Part shown: positions 17,039-27,865 of the stretch, piece after piece | How positions within the stretch are numbered: the first letter of the stretch is position 1 | How the letters are laid out: the number at the start of each line of letters is the position of its first letter | From: Acidilobaceae archaeon | Lineage (GTDB): Archaea; Thermoproteota; Thermoprotei_A; Sulfolobales; Acidilobaceae | Direction: 5' to 3' | Assembly (NCBI GenBank): GCA_025058835.1 | Contig: JANXEI010000002.1 | Span: forward strand, 1 to 64,000 | DNA: 64,000 nucleotides | Notes under the pieces: generated by a model | Told to the model about the DNA's origin: nothing | The model's input: the letters and a program-made list of their open reading frames with translations, nothing else | Databases searched by the model: none | Made by a program: the position numbers and the translations under genes

Positions 17039-20000
17039 TCACCCCCCGAACTTCCTCACCTTCACGACTCCTGTGCCCATTGCATAGCCGCCTCCGAGCT
17101 GCGCCACGACAGCTGGGATGAAGTAGTTGTCATCCGTCACCCCGAACTCTGGATCCCTGTACTTGCTGATCACCTGCAGCCTGATCCTCTCCCTCTTAGA
17201 CTCTGTGGGCCAACCGTGCACGAAGTAGAGGACGTCAGGCCTTACCATCTTCGTCACCCTCACCTTCAGCTTCATCTTCGGCAGCTCCGAGGCCCCTGCT
17301 GCTTTCAGCTGCTCCGCTACCTTCGGCACGGCAGGCTCCACGACTACCCAGTCTCCGTCCTTCACTCCTATCCTCCTAGCGGTCTCAGGGTGTATCCAGG
17401 CAGCATGCGTGTGCTCAGCAGTTATCATGTCAAGGAGCGGGTTGTTCTGAGTAGCCATGTGAGTGTGAGTGAAGGTCTCGTGACGGTACAGGAGGAGGAG
17501 CTCTCCCTTCTCCGGGTCAGGCTCCTTCAGCCCGTCAACGGCCATGCCAGGAGTTGCCGGCAGCTTAGAGCCCCACTTGTAGTCCGGCAGGGCCTTTCCA
17601 GCATATAGAGGTATGGGGGAGAACAGCTGGTCCACCTCGCTGCTCTCCAGAACGTCAGGCCTGATGGCCATGGGATCTCTCCTCAAGGTGTCCCTGATCT
17701 CCCTTGCTAGCACAACGCTATAGATCTCTATCCTGCCAGTGGGCGTCGGGAACGGGATGTCTATGCCCAACCTGCTGCTGTGGTGGTAGAGCGCCCAGAG
17801 AGCCCTCTCGTTCTTCACGTTATACCTGATCACTTCCCAGACTGGCACGGTTACCCTGACCTCCCTCCCAAGAGCCCTGCTCCAGAGCTCGTCCACTATT
17901 GTAGTGGTGGTGCCTGTGAACCTGAGGAGGACGTACCCTCCGCTCTTGTACACGTCATCGATGGTTAGCCTCCTCACGGTACCGTCCCTCTCCCTTATCA
18001 TGACCCTCCTCAGCACGTTGTTCACGAAAGCCTCGAGCTTGTCGAGCGGGAACTTCCCCTCCTCGTCCAGCATAGTCACCGGCATGTTCTGGGAGAACTC
18101 GGTGCCGTCCCTCGCCTTCACTCCCATGTCCTGCAGCTTCTTAGCGATCATGAGAAGGATCTCGAAGCCTGTCCTCACGTTGAAGGGCCTGACCTCCCTC
18201 TTTATCTTGCCCTCCTTGTATAGCCTATAGTACCAGGGGAACCTTATGCTCACAGCTGGGAAGGGCGTGAAGGTGCCTATGAGGGGTAGGTCGAGCCTCT
18301 CTATGTAAGTCATGTCAGGCAACACTATGTCGGCAAACATTGCAGTGTCGTTCAGCACGACGTCATGTACTACGGCCAGCTCGAGCTCCTTGTAGACCTT
18401 CTTCCAGAGGCCTACGTTGGGGTTCTGCACTATGGGGTTGGTGAAGAAGTTGATGACGACTTTGATCTTGTAGGGCTTGCCGTGAACTACCGCATCGTAT
18501 AGAGCCTGCACCTGGTGGCTCGGGAACAGTATCGGGTAGCCCTCCCTTGCCATCATGGCAGCCCACTCGCTCGAGAGAGCCCTGCCGAGGGGAGGCGCTC
18601 CCCTCTCTGCGGGTCCTGGGAGGGGCGGCACCAACGGCACTATGTGGAGCCTCCCGCCGAACTTGGAGTTGTACCTGGATATCGAGTCTCCCCTTATGCT
18701 GTAGAAGGGCGTGTCGTCCCTAGTGAGGCCTACCCTCGTGTACAGATCTGCTTGGGCGCCGAAGAGATGGGTGGAGATGAAGATTCCGCCAGGCCTCTGT
18801 ATCTTCCCGTATAGCGCCATCAGGACGTCGACGGCCTTCCAGACCTGAGGAGTGTTGCTGTACCTCGGGTCGTGCCATCCCATGTCGAAGAGCGCTCTGT
18901 CCTCCACTATTGTTGTTATTGCCCTCCTCAAGTCCTCTACAGGAACGTCCGCTTCCTTGGCTGCTGCCTCTATGTAATCCGTAACGCCGTGAGCCCTCGC
19001 AAGGGCGTCAAGGTTTGCAGTGACCCACTCCCTGAGCAAGGTGAGGACGGTCTTGGCCTCCACCTCGCTCCCGTCCTTCAGCCTGATCCTGTAGGTGCCC
19101 TCGAGGGCGTGCTCGCCAGGCACATCGTCTGGAGTAGGCCTGCCGGTCCTGGCATCGATGACTGTGAAAGCGATCCTGGTGCCGGGATCTGCGATGCCAT
19201 AGCTGGCCCAGTCAACCTCTGCTATGGGTATGGGCATTCCAGAGAGCCTGTGACCTCTGGTGACCACTATTAGGTGCGGGGCGTTAGTGAACCTCATGAG
19301 GTAGTCCCTATCCATGAACTGTGGGTTCTCTAGGACGTAGCGAATGGCAGCTAGAATTATTGCAAGGTCTGTGCCAGGCTTTACGGGGAGCCATATGTCA
19401 GCCATCCCAGCTGCTTCCGAGAAGGCGGGGTCGAAGACTATGAGCTTAGCCCCCTCCCCCCTGCTCACGCCTAGCCTCCAGGCCGTGGTGACCACTCCAG
19501 CTCCTGGGTTGTTCCTTCTCATAATAACGATGGTCTTAGCGTGGAGGTAGTCAGCCGCGGGGGTGGCTGCCTGATGACCGTGAACCCCTGCAAGGCTGTG
19601 ACCCAGTATCCTGGGAGAAACGCATGCCGGGTAGTCGAAGTGGATCTCGTTCGGAGTGCCGTAGGCGTCGCGGAACCTAGCTATGGGGGTTGCCAGCCTT
19701 CCGGAGGCCAGAGGACCCCAGGCGCCGAAGAGGAAGAGGAGGGCGTGCCTCTCGTTGTTGTCAGCCAACTCCTTCAGCTTTCTAGCAATGATCTCTATTA
19801 CCTTCCACCAGTCGGTGACCTCTACGAAGTCCTTGTCTGTTCCCCTCAGCTCCTTCAGCTGCTTGAGCGCCTCCTCCCAAGTGATCTTGCCGTCCACCCA
19901 GTCGAGGAGGGGCTTCCTGACGAGGGGGTTAACGAGCCTGTCAGGGTTGAGGAAGCCCGTGTACATGCCCGAGACTCCCCTGGAGCATATGCCCATAGCG

Positions 20001-20266
20001 CTGGTGGGGGCGTTGGTGTTAGGCCTTATTCTCACCGGCACGTTGTTCACTACGTCTATGTATATTGCGCACTGTGCCATGCACATTCCACAAATGCTGG
20101 GGACGCTGTGGGCCTCGAAGGGCTCTACCTCCTCGACTGCTGCCTGCAGCAACTTCTCGGGCTCGAGGTAGCGGTGCGCCAAGGGAATGGAGCTTGCTGC
20201 CGCTGCTATTCCTGCCACCTTGATGAAGTCCCTTCTGTTAAGCTTTGGCAAGCCGAGCACCACCAT
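17039..20266 (-). CDS. Tat-exported molybdopterin oxidoreductase, catalytic subunit
   Basis: A 1075-residue Mo/W-bisPGD enzyme of the DMSO-reductase superfamily. Residues 9-20 carry a twin-arginine signal (LNRRDFIKVAG) with a short hydrophobic stretch, so it acts outside the membrane. Cys59, Cys62, Cys66 and Cys94 hold the first [4Fe-4S] cluster. The DYPACVSPRILGHS segment near residue 216 may provide a cysteine ligand to the metal, as in polysulfide, tetrathionate and arsenate reductases. Length and operon order (catalytic, Fe-S, NrfD) fit these respiratory reductases; I cannot tell which substrate. The promoter has a perfect inverted repeat. Confidence 0.85.
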   Translation of the reverse strand: MVVLGLPKLNRRDFIKVAGIAAAASSIPLAHRYLEPEKLLQAAVEEVEPFEAHSVPSICGMCMAQCAIYIDVVNNVPVRIRPNTNAPTSAMGICSRGVSGMYTGFLNPDRLVNPLVRKPLLDWVDGKITWEEALKQLKELRGTDKDFVEVTDWWKVIEIIARKLKELADNNERHALLFLFGAWGPLASGRLATPIARFRDAYGTPNEIHFDYPACVSPRILGHSLAGVHGHQAATPAADYLHAKTIVIMRRNNPGAGVVTTAWRLGVSRGEGAKLIVFDPAFSEAAGMADIWLPVKPGTDLAIILAAIRYVLENPQFMDRDYLMRFTNAPHLIVVTRGHRLSGMPIPIAEVDWASYGIADPGTRIAFTVIDARTGRPTPDDVPGEHALEGTYRIRLKDGSEVEAKTVLTLLREWVTANLDALARAHGVTDYIEAAAKEADVPVEDLRRAITTIVEDRALFDMGWHDPRYSNTPQVWKAVDVLMALYGKIQRPGGIFISTHLFGAQADLYTRVGLTRDDTPFYSIRGDSISRYNSKFGGRLHIVPLVPPLPGPAERGAPPLGRALSSEWAAMMAREGYPILFPSHQVQALYDAVVHGKPYKIKVVINFFTNPIVQNPNVGLWKKVYKELELAVVHDVVLNDTAMFADIVLPDMTYIERLDLPLIGTFTPFPAVSIRFPWYYRLYKEGKIKREVRPFNVRTGFEILLMIAKKLQDMGVKARDGTEFSQNMPVTMLDEEGKFPLDKLEAFVNNVLRRVMIRERDGTVRRLTIDDVYKSGGYVLLRFTGTTTTIVDELWSRALGREVRVTVPVWEVIRYNVKNERALWALYHHSSRLGIDIPFPTPTGRIEIYSVVLAREIRDTLRRDPMAIRPDVLESSEVDQLFSPIPLYAGKALPDYKWGSKLPATPGMAVDGLKEPDPEKGELLLLYRHETFTHTHMATQNNPLLDMITAEHTHAAWIHPETARRIGVKDGDWVVVEPAVPKVAEQLKAAGASELPKMKLKVRVTKMVRPDVLYFVHGWPTESKRERIRLQVISKYRDPEFGVTDDNYFIPAVVAQLGGGYAMGTGVVKVRKFGG

Positions 20267-20282
20267 AACATGGTCCTATGAT

Positions 20283-20302
20283 CCTTATATATTTTTTATA
20301 GT
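20283..20302 (-). promoter_or_regulatory. TATA region of the molybdoenzyme operon
   Basis: Read on the minus strand, ctataaaaaatatataagg lies 17-36 bases upstream of the ATG at 20266, so the message is probably leaderless or nearly so. This is the most AT-rich promoter in the window. Confidence 0.5.
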
Positions 20303-20316
20303 TTAACAGTGTTAAA
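20302..20316. promoter_or_regulatory. perfect inverted repeat, candidate operator
   Basis: TTTAACA-G-TGTTAAA is a perfect seven-base inverted repeat around one central base. It lies directly upstream of the TATA region of the molybdoenzyme operon and about 20 bases upstream of the polyferredoxin TATA box, so a dimeric regulator could control both divergent genes. Confidence 0.5.
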
Positions 20317-20327
20317 TATTATAATAT

Positions 20328-20340
20328 GAGCTCTTATAGC
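20328..20340 (+). promoter_or_regulatory. TATA-like promoter of the polyferredoxin gene
   Basis: The sequence gagctcttatagc is centred about 30 bases upstream of the ATG at 20366, which fits a leaderless transcript. The same thirteen bases occur at 54805-54817. Confidence 0.5.
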
Positions 20341-20365
20341 TCTACCCTGCTAGGGCTGGGGAACC

Positions 20366-21703
20366 ATGATCCTCTCTAGCTCCCCCGACCTAAAAGGCGT
20401 AGGCTTTTCAGGGCTGGGGGAGGCCCTAGAGGCTCTGGAAAAGGCAAGGGAGCCCGTCCTGATAGCGATGGAAGGTCTGTGGGAGAGGTCCTCAGAGGTG
20501 CTGGGGTTCGTGAGGTCTAGAGGCCTGAACCCCTTTGCACTGGACCTGCTGGACCTCAGGGCTGAGAGGGAGCTGGCAAAGGGGGCCTTTAGCATAGCAA
20601 CGATAGCAAGGGCCCGCCATGCCAGGCTCCTCTCCTCTCCAGCCTCTCACGCCCCCCTCAAGTTCAGCCTAGAGAGGAGGGTGAGCAGGAGAGAACTCAT
20701 AGCAAGGCCCTTCGCGGCCTTAACTTACTACAACGTCCCCATGATAGATGGGGACGCGTGTAATGTGCTGGACAAATGCGACCTCTGCGTGAAGAGCTGC
20801 CCTTACAAGGCCTTGGAGGGTAAGCCGCCGGAGGTGAACTACGACAGGTGCACTATGTGCGGCCTCTGCCTGGCCCTCTGTCCCATAGGCGCCTACAGCA
20901 CCCCTACTGTGAGCGAGGAGGCCCTGGAGTCCTACCTCAGGGAGATAAGGGGCGAGAGCAGCTCTCCCGCCTACATAGTTATATCCCAGCTGGACAAGCT
21001 GAGAGAAATAGATGCTTCTCCCAGCCCCACCCTGGTCCTCCCCGTGGCCCAGGTGGAGGAGGTCTCGCCCCTGCTCCTCCTCATGCTCTACTCGCGGGGC
21101 CTCAAGCCCGTCCTCTTCGCCGAAAAGGTGGGGGAGGTCTCCCAGTTCCTCGAGGAACTGTCCTCCCTGGGCCTCGTGGGGATAGCTAGGAGCGCCGGGG
21201 AGCTGGCAGAGGCCCTGGGGGAGCCCCTCGAGCTAGAGGACGTGGGGAGGAGCGAGAGCTACAGGGGTTACGTGAGGGAGGTGCTGGAGGCCTTCGGCGA
21301 GAGGGAGCTGGGCTTCCCTGCCTATGCAGATGTGCAGATCAAGGAGGAGCTCTGCACCCTCTGCGAGGCCTGTGCCCGCTACTGCCCTACCGGAGCCCTG
21401 AGGATAGAGAGGGGGGAGAGCGTAGTGCTGAGGCTAGTTAGGGACGAGTGCATAGGCTGCTCCAAGTGCCAGTGGGTCTGCCCGGAGAACGCGATAGAGA
21501 AGGTGCCCTGGAGGTTCTCCACGCCCTACGAGAGGGTCCTGGTCAGCTCCCCCATAGCCAGGTGCGAGAGGTGCGGGAGGGAGCTAGAGGCTGAGAGGCT
21601 GATAGCCTCGGTGGAGAGGAGGCTGAGGGCTGCAGGCGCCGTCGTGGCGCTCAAGAACTTGAGGCTCTGCCCCAACTGCAAGGCAGAGAGCATACTAGAT
21701 TAA
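20366..21703 (+). CDS. polyferredoxin-like 4Fe-4S protein
   Basis: A 445-residue cytoplasmic protein. Two [4Fe-4S] motifs lie near residues 136-173 (CDLCVKSCP, CTMCGLCLALCP), a linker domain with a Rossmann-like pattern spans about 180-320, then two more motifs (CTLCEACARYCP, CIGCSKCQWVCP) lie near 330-380. The last 60 residues carry a CxxC pair each side of a helix (CERCGRE, CPNCK), likely a zinc ribbon or further cluster. It is divergent from the molybdoenzyme operon with a shared promoter, so it may deliver electrons to it or to quinone. No exact family is recognised. Its 3' end overlaps the convergent gene. Confidence 0.75.
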   Translation: MILSSSPDLKGVGFSGLGEALEALEKAREPVLIAMEGLWERSSEVLGFVRSRGLNPFALDLLDLRAERELAKGAFSIATIARARHARLLSSPASHAPLKFSLERRVSRRELIARPFAALTYYNVPMIDGDACNVLDKCDLCVKSCPYKALEGKPPEVNYDRCTMCGLCLALCPIGAYSTPTVSEEALESYLREIRGESSSPAYIVISQLDKLREIDASPSPTLVLPVAQVEEVSPLLLLMLYSRGLKPVLFAEKVGEVSQFLEELSSLGLVGIARSAGELAEALGEPLELEDVGRSESYRGYVREVLEAFGERELGFPAYADVQIKEELCTLCEACARYCPTGALRIERGESVVLRLVRDECIGCSKCQWVCPENAIEKVPWRFSTPYERVLVSSPIARCERCGRELEAERLIASVERRLRAAGAVVALKNLRLCPNCKAESILD

Positions 21704-22366
21704 GGTCCCCCTTACCTCAAAGAGCCTCTCTATAGCCTCTGCTACCCTCTCAGCCATGTTGCCCACCTCCTGAGCCCTCCCCCTCATCCCTGCCGTCCTC
21801 CTGACCCTGCCGGCAACTATGGAGGGCCTCGTGTAGCTCACCTCCTCCTCGCACCTCCCGAAGCTCACCTCCAGCCCTAGGGTCTTCGCCACCTCTGCCT
21901 CTCCAGGCCCTGCGTGGTCTAGGGAGATCCCCAGGGCTTGCCAGTAGTTGATTACGCCTATGACGGCACCCTCCCTCGAGAGCTCCCTAGCTATGGCCTC
22001 GAGGAGCCCCGCGTTGCCCCCGTGGGCGTTGAGGAGGGCTATGCGCTTGAACCCTGCCTTGAGGAGGGCCTCCAGGACGCTGGAGATGAGGGAGGAGTAG
22101 GTCCTGAGGTCGAGCGACACTGTTCCCCTCACCTCGCTCCACTCGGGCGAGAAGCCGTAGTAGAGGGTGGGCAAGAGGACGCATAGCTTTCCCCTCCTCT
22201 CCAGCTCCTCGCAGGCCCTCCAGGCCAACTTCTCTGCCACAAAGGAGTCGAAGCCCAGGGGGCCCTCGCAGTGCTGCTCCATGCTCCCCAGCGGGAGGAC
22301 CGCTACAGATACCTCTGCTACCCTCTCTAGCTCCCTCGAGCTCAGCCTGGCGTACTCTAGCGGCAC
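21695..22366 (-). CDS. creatininase family protein
   Basis: A 223-residue metal-dependent amidohydrolase of the creatininase family. Candidate metal ligands are Glu30 and His32 in GSMEQH, Asp40 in LGFDS, His115 in NAHGGN, and Glu156 after DHAGPG. The usual EQHGPHLPLGTD reads EQHCEGPLGFDS, so the active-site loop is modified. Archaeal members include ArfB, the formamidopyrimidine deformylase of riboflavin and F420 synthesis, and peptide-modification enzymes; I cannot choose between them. It starts ten bases inside the end of the upstream hexulose-phosphate-synthase-like gene, so they are cotranscribed. Confidence 0.8.
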   Translation of the reverse strand: MPLEYARLSSRELERVAEVSVAVLPLGSMEQHCEGPLGFDSFVAEKLAWRACEELERRGKLCVLLPTLYYGFSPEWSEVRGTVSLDLRTYSSLISSVLEALLKAGFKRIALLNAHGGNAGLLEAIARELSREGAVIGVINYWQALGISLDHAGPGEAEVAKTLGLEVSFGRCEEEVSYTRPSIVAGRVRRTAGMRGRAQEVGNMAERVAEAIERLFEVRGTLI

Positions 22367-23037
22367 CTGCGGACCTCCTCCATCGCCCTCAAGGCCTTGA
22401 GGGCCTCCTCTCCTGGACTCCTCGCCCTGGTTATGGCTGAGCCTATGACAACGATCCTTGCGCCTGCCTCCAGGAACTTTCCCACCTCCTCTACCTTTAT
22501 GCCGCCTGCAACAGCAACGGGCCCCCTGAAGGCCTCCGAGGCCTCTCTCACGAGCTCCAGCAGCGCAGAGGCAGTTATGCCGAGCCTCCTCTGCACGTCC
22601 ACGCCCACATGGAGGAGGAGGACGTCCACGTGAGGGGAGAGCCTCCTCATGGCCTGCCTGGGGTCAGAAGCTATTGTGTCTCCGTAGAGCGTGAGGCCCA
22701 GCTCCCTCGCTGCCTCCGCTGCCTCAGCCAGGGCCTCCTCGGAGTGGGAGAGGACGCTGAAGGCATCTGCGCCCCCTCTCTTGACGATCTCAGCCTCTGT
22801 CCTGGCAGCGTCCACCGTCTTCGTGTCCGCCACGAGGACTGCCCCTGGCCTAAGGGCCCTCAGCGAGGAGATCGCCTGGGTGCCCCAGGCCTTGAGGAGA
22901 GGGGTGCCAGCCTCGAGGAAGAGCCGCGGATCCTGGGGGAGGAGGGAGGCTACAGATATGGCTTCGTTGAGGTCCGGGAAGTCCAGCGCTACCTGGAGCG
23001 CTGCGCCGCACTGACTCAGGACTTCGAGCGCCCTCAT
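22357..23037 (-). CDS. 3-hexulose-6-phosphate synthase-like protein
   Basis: A 226-residue TIM barrel of the OMP-decarboxylase suprafamily. The signature ADTKTVD at residues 70-76 supplies Asp71, Lys73 and Asp76, and LQVALDFPDLNEAI at 14-27 is the typical first strand of hexulose-phosphate synthases. In archaea this enzyme usually runs backward, giving ribulose 5-phosphate and formaldehyde from hexulose phosphate. The frame extends to 23169, but ATG 23037 follows a perfect aggag five bases upstream and matches family length. No phosphohexuloisomerase is fused or adjacent. Confidence 0.8.
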   Translation of the reverse strand: MRALEVLSQCGAALQVALDFPDLNEAISVASLLPQDPRLFLEAGTPLLKAWGTQAISSLRALRPGAVLVADTKTVDAARTEAEIVKRGGADAFSVLSHSEEALAEAAEAARELGLTLYGDTIASDPRQAMRRLSPHVDVLLLHVGVDVQRRLGITASALLELVREASEAFRGPVAVAGGIKVEEVGKFLEAGARIVVIGSAITRARSPGEEALKALRAMEEVRRCR

Positions 23038-23166
23038 TGGTTCTCCTAGCTCTCTGAGCGGGGAGAGCCTATGAAGGCGAGGACGGAAGATGGGCTGGAG
23101 GCCCTCGAAGTGGAAGGAAATTCTAAGAGCCATCAGGAGTTGCTCCCGGCATATTATGAGTGAGGA

Positions 23167-23190
23167 CATATATAAACAGCGCCTTTAAGC
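23167..23190 (+). promoter_or_regulatory. two TATA-like boxes before the 2-oxoacid oxidoreductase
   Basis: catatataaac at 23167-23177 and cctttaagc at 23182-23190 both resemble archaeal TATA boxes. The second is about 31 bases from the ATG at 23218 and would give a leaderless message; the first would leave a leader of about 20 bases. Confidence 0.45.
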
Positions 23191-23217
23191 CCTCCTTTCA
23201 GCGCCCCAGGGATACCT

Positions 23218-26050
<2,833 letters not shown>

Positions 26051-26386
26051 TCAGAGGGGCTCTGCCCCCACGTTAAACTTCTTTCTCCACTCTGCGAGGG
26101 CTGCCTGCTCCTCCTCGTTCAGAGCTCTGCCCAGCTTGTACCAGCCTGACCTGTTCTTGTACTCCTGTGGGGACTCGCTCGTCCTATAGATGCAGTTGAC
26201 AGGGCAGGCCTCCACGCAGCTGAAGTCGTCCTTGCACCTCTCCCAGATGAGCCTGGACTTCATGTTCTCGTCGAACTCGAGGGCATCGTAAGGACAGACC
26301 TCGATGCAAGCACCGCAGCTAATGCAGGTCTCCTGGTCTATCACGACACGCGTGTACTTGAAGAGCTCTGAGACCATCCTCAGCAC
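26051..26386 (-). CDS. two-cluster ferredoxin with an Asp ligand position
   Basis: A 111-residue soluble ferredoxin. The first motif is standard (Cys21/24/27/31). The second reads Cys51-xx-Asp54-xx-Cys57-xxx-Cys61-Pro, where Asp54 takes the place of the usual second cysteine; Sulfolobus zinc-ferredoxin and Pyrococcus ferredoxin have the same substitution, but there it is in the first motif. Another cysteine follows at 65. The C-terminal 40 residues are a charged helix. It lies back-to-back with the oxidoreductase beta gene. GTG 26386 follows tataggagaa at eight bases; ATG 26377 is an alternative. Confidence 0.87.
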   Translation of the reverse strand: MLRMVSELFKYTRVVIDQETCISCGACIEVCPYDALEFDENMKSRLIWERCKDDFSCVEACPVNCIYRTSESPQEYKNRSGWYKLGRALNEEEQAALAEWRKKFNVGAEPL

Positions 26387-26411
26387 CGCTTAGCTTCTCC
26401 TATACGAGTTA

Positions 26412-26424
26412 AAATATTTTCACT
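26412..26424 (-). promoter_or_regulatory. TATA-like promoter of the ferredoxin gene
   Basis: On the minus strand aaaatattttaac lies about 30 bases upstream of the GTG at 26386, a typical archaeal distance. The rest of 26425-26565 shows nothing I can support. Confidence 0.45.
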
Positions 26425-26565
26425 ATAGAATAACTTTGGAAAGCCTCTGTTTGGCTCCGCACTCAAGACCCTCCTCACCTCTCAGCCACGCCGAGCACTT
26501 CATCGCCGAGGAGTACGGTGGAATAAAGATTAATTAGGCTAACCGCGGAAGCTCTCAAGGGTGCT

Positions 26566-26658
<93 letters not shown>

Positions 26659-26660
26659 CA

Positions 26661-26679
26661 TCCCCCTAAAAGAGGGGGA
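26661..26679. terminator. hairpin between tRNA-Arg and amrS
   Basis: TCCCCCT at 26661-26667 and AGGGGGA at 26673-26679 form a perfect seven-pair stem with an AAAAG loop, three bases after the tRNA CCA end and across the stop codon of the convergent amrS gene. No T tract follows on either strand, so termination or end-processing is only inferred. Confidence 0.35.
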
Positions 26680-27733
26680 GAGATCTGGGCTCCCTTCTCC
26701 TCCCCCTGAAGTTCAGCCGGTAACCGCACCTAGGGCACCTGTGATCTTCTGTTAACTCATAGCCTAGTATGGTGAAGCCCCTCCTCTCCACGACCCTGTA
26801 GCCGCAGGAGGGACAGTAGGTGTGCTCCAGCTCATGGCCTGGCACGTTGCCTATGTAAACGTGCCTCAGCCCCTCCTCCCGCGCTGCCCTAGCCAGCCTC
26901 TCCAGGAGCTCCACAGGCGTCCTCCCCACGTCATGGAGCTTGTAATCAGGGTGGAAGCGGAGGAGGTGGAAAGGCGTCTCTGGCCCCAGGTTGTCCAAGA
27001 TCCACCTAGCCATCTTCCTCACCAGCCCCTCCTCCTCCCCGTATTTAGGCACTACTAGGTTCGTCACCTCTATCCACCACCCTCTGTCCCTCATTGCCAG
27101 GATGGTCTCGAAGATGAGCTCCGGGTCCCTGACGTTCATGATGGAGCTGTAGAAATCCTTGCTCCCCCCTCCCTTGAAGTCCACCGTTGCTGCATCCATG
27201 CTGCTCCCCAGCTGGTCCACTGCCTCCGGCGTCATGTAGCCGTTGGTCACCATGGTGTTGAAGAGCCCCCTCCTCTTGGCAAGCCTCGCCACGTCCTCCA
27301 TGAACTCGAAGAAGATGGTGGGCTCGTTGTAAGTATAGCTGATCCCGTCAGCCCCATACTTCAGCGAGAGCTCCACGACCCTCTCCGGGGAGAACTGGAC
27401 GCCCGCCAACCCCTTCTCAAGCCTGCTCTGGCTTATTTCCCAGTTCTGGCAGAACTTGCAGAAGAAGTTGCAGCCCACGGTGGATATGCTGGCAACAACG
27501 CTGCCTGGATGGAAGTGCACGAGGGGCTTCTTCTCTATGGGATCTAGGTTGAAGGCCGTGAGGAGACCGTAAACAGCGCTGTAGAGAACGCCCCCCTTGT
27601 TAACCCTCACGCCGCAGACTCCGTACTTCCCCGGGGCAATAAGGCACCTCCTGTGGCAGAGGTCGCAGATCACCCACCCCTCCCTCTCTGCCCTCCTCCA
27701 CAGCCTTGCCTCCCGGAAGTTCGGGCTAAGCAA
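26666..27733 (-). CDS. amrS: AmrS-type radical SAM enzyme (AmmeMemoRadiSam)
   Basis: A 355-residue radical SAM protein. The SAM cluster motif is Cys88-xxx-Cys92-xx-Cys95. An N-terminal cysteine set (Cys23, 26, 30, 40) and two C-terminal pairs (CPSCG, CPRCG) resemble zinc or cluster sites found in the AmmeMemoRadiSam group, whose partners are Memo-like and AMMECR1-like proteins. Those partners are not in the window and the reaction of the group is unknown. The start is TTG 27733 after ggaggagg. Older annotations call such proteins pyruvate-formate-lyase activators, which is unlikely here. Confidence 0.85.
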   Translation of the reverse strand: MLSPNFREARLWRRAEREGWVICDLCHRRCLIAPGKYGVCGVRVNKGGVLYSAVYGLLTAFNLDPIEKKPLVHFHPGSVVASISTVGCNFFCKFCQNWEISQSRLEKGLAGVQFSPERVVELSLKYGADGISYTYNEPTIFFEFMEDVARLAKRRGLFNTMVTNGYMTPEAVDQLGSSMDAATVDFKGGGSKDFYSSIMNVRDPELIFETILAMRDRGWWIEVTNLVVPKYGEEEGLVRKMARWILDNLGPETPFHLLRFHPDYKLHDVGRTPVELLERLARAAREEGLRHVYIGNVPGHELEHTYCPSCGYRVVERRGFTILGYELTEDHRCPRCGYRLNFRGRRREPRSLPLF

Positions 27734-27802
27734 GCCTCCTCCTCTGATATGATTGTCCGCGGGAGGATAAAACGAAAGGAGGGGCTGGGGTAAACGGTTC
27801 TG

Positions 27803-27830
27803 ATTACAGTGATGAGTGTAATATATAATA
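27803..27830 (+). promoter_or_regulatory. moaA promoter with inverted repeat
   Basis: ATTACA at 27803-27808 and TGTAAT at 27817-27822 form an inverted repeat with eight bases between, touching the TATA box gtaatatataata at 27818-27830. A regulator bound there would block the basal factors. The moaA TTG start is about 40 bases downstream of the TATA centre. Confidence 0.4.
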
Positions 27831-27865
27831 TGTGAGAACGTAGCTGGAAGCGGGAGATGAGCTAG

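Noticed and set aside
16514-17608. A 364-codon open frame opposite the molybdoenzyme and Fe-S genes
   Set aside because: It is antisense to two strongly supported genes and its low-complexity composition (many His, Leu, Pro) is what GC-rich shadow frames produce.
26440-26520. Minus-strand candidate box C/D small RNA (GCGATGA, CTGA, GTGAGGA)
   Set aside because: The C, D' and C' boxes can be imagined, but no final CUGA box or terminal stem follows at the right distance.
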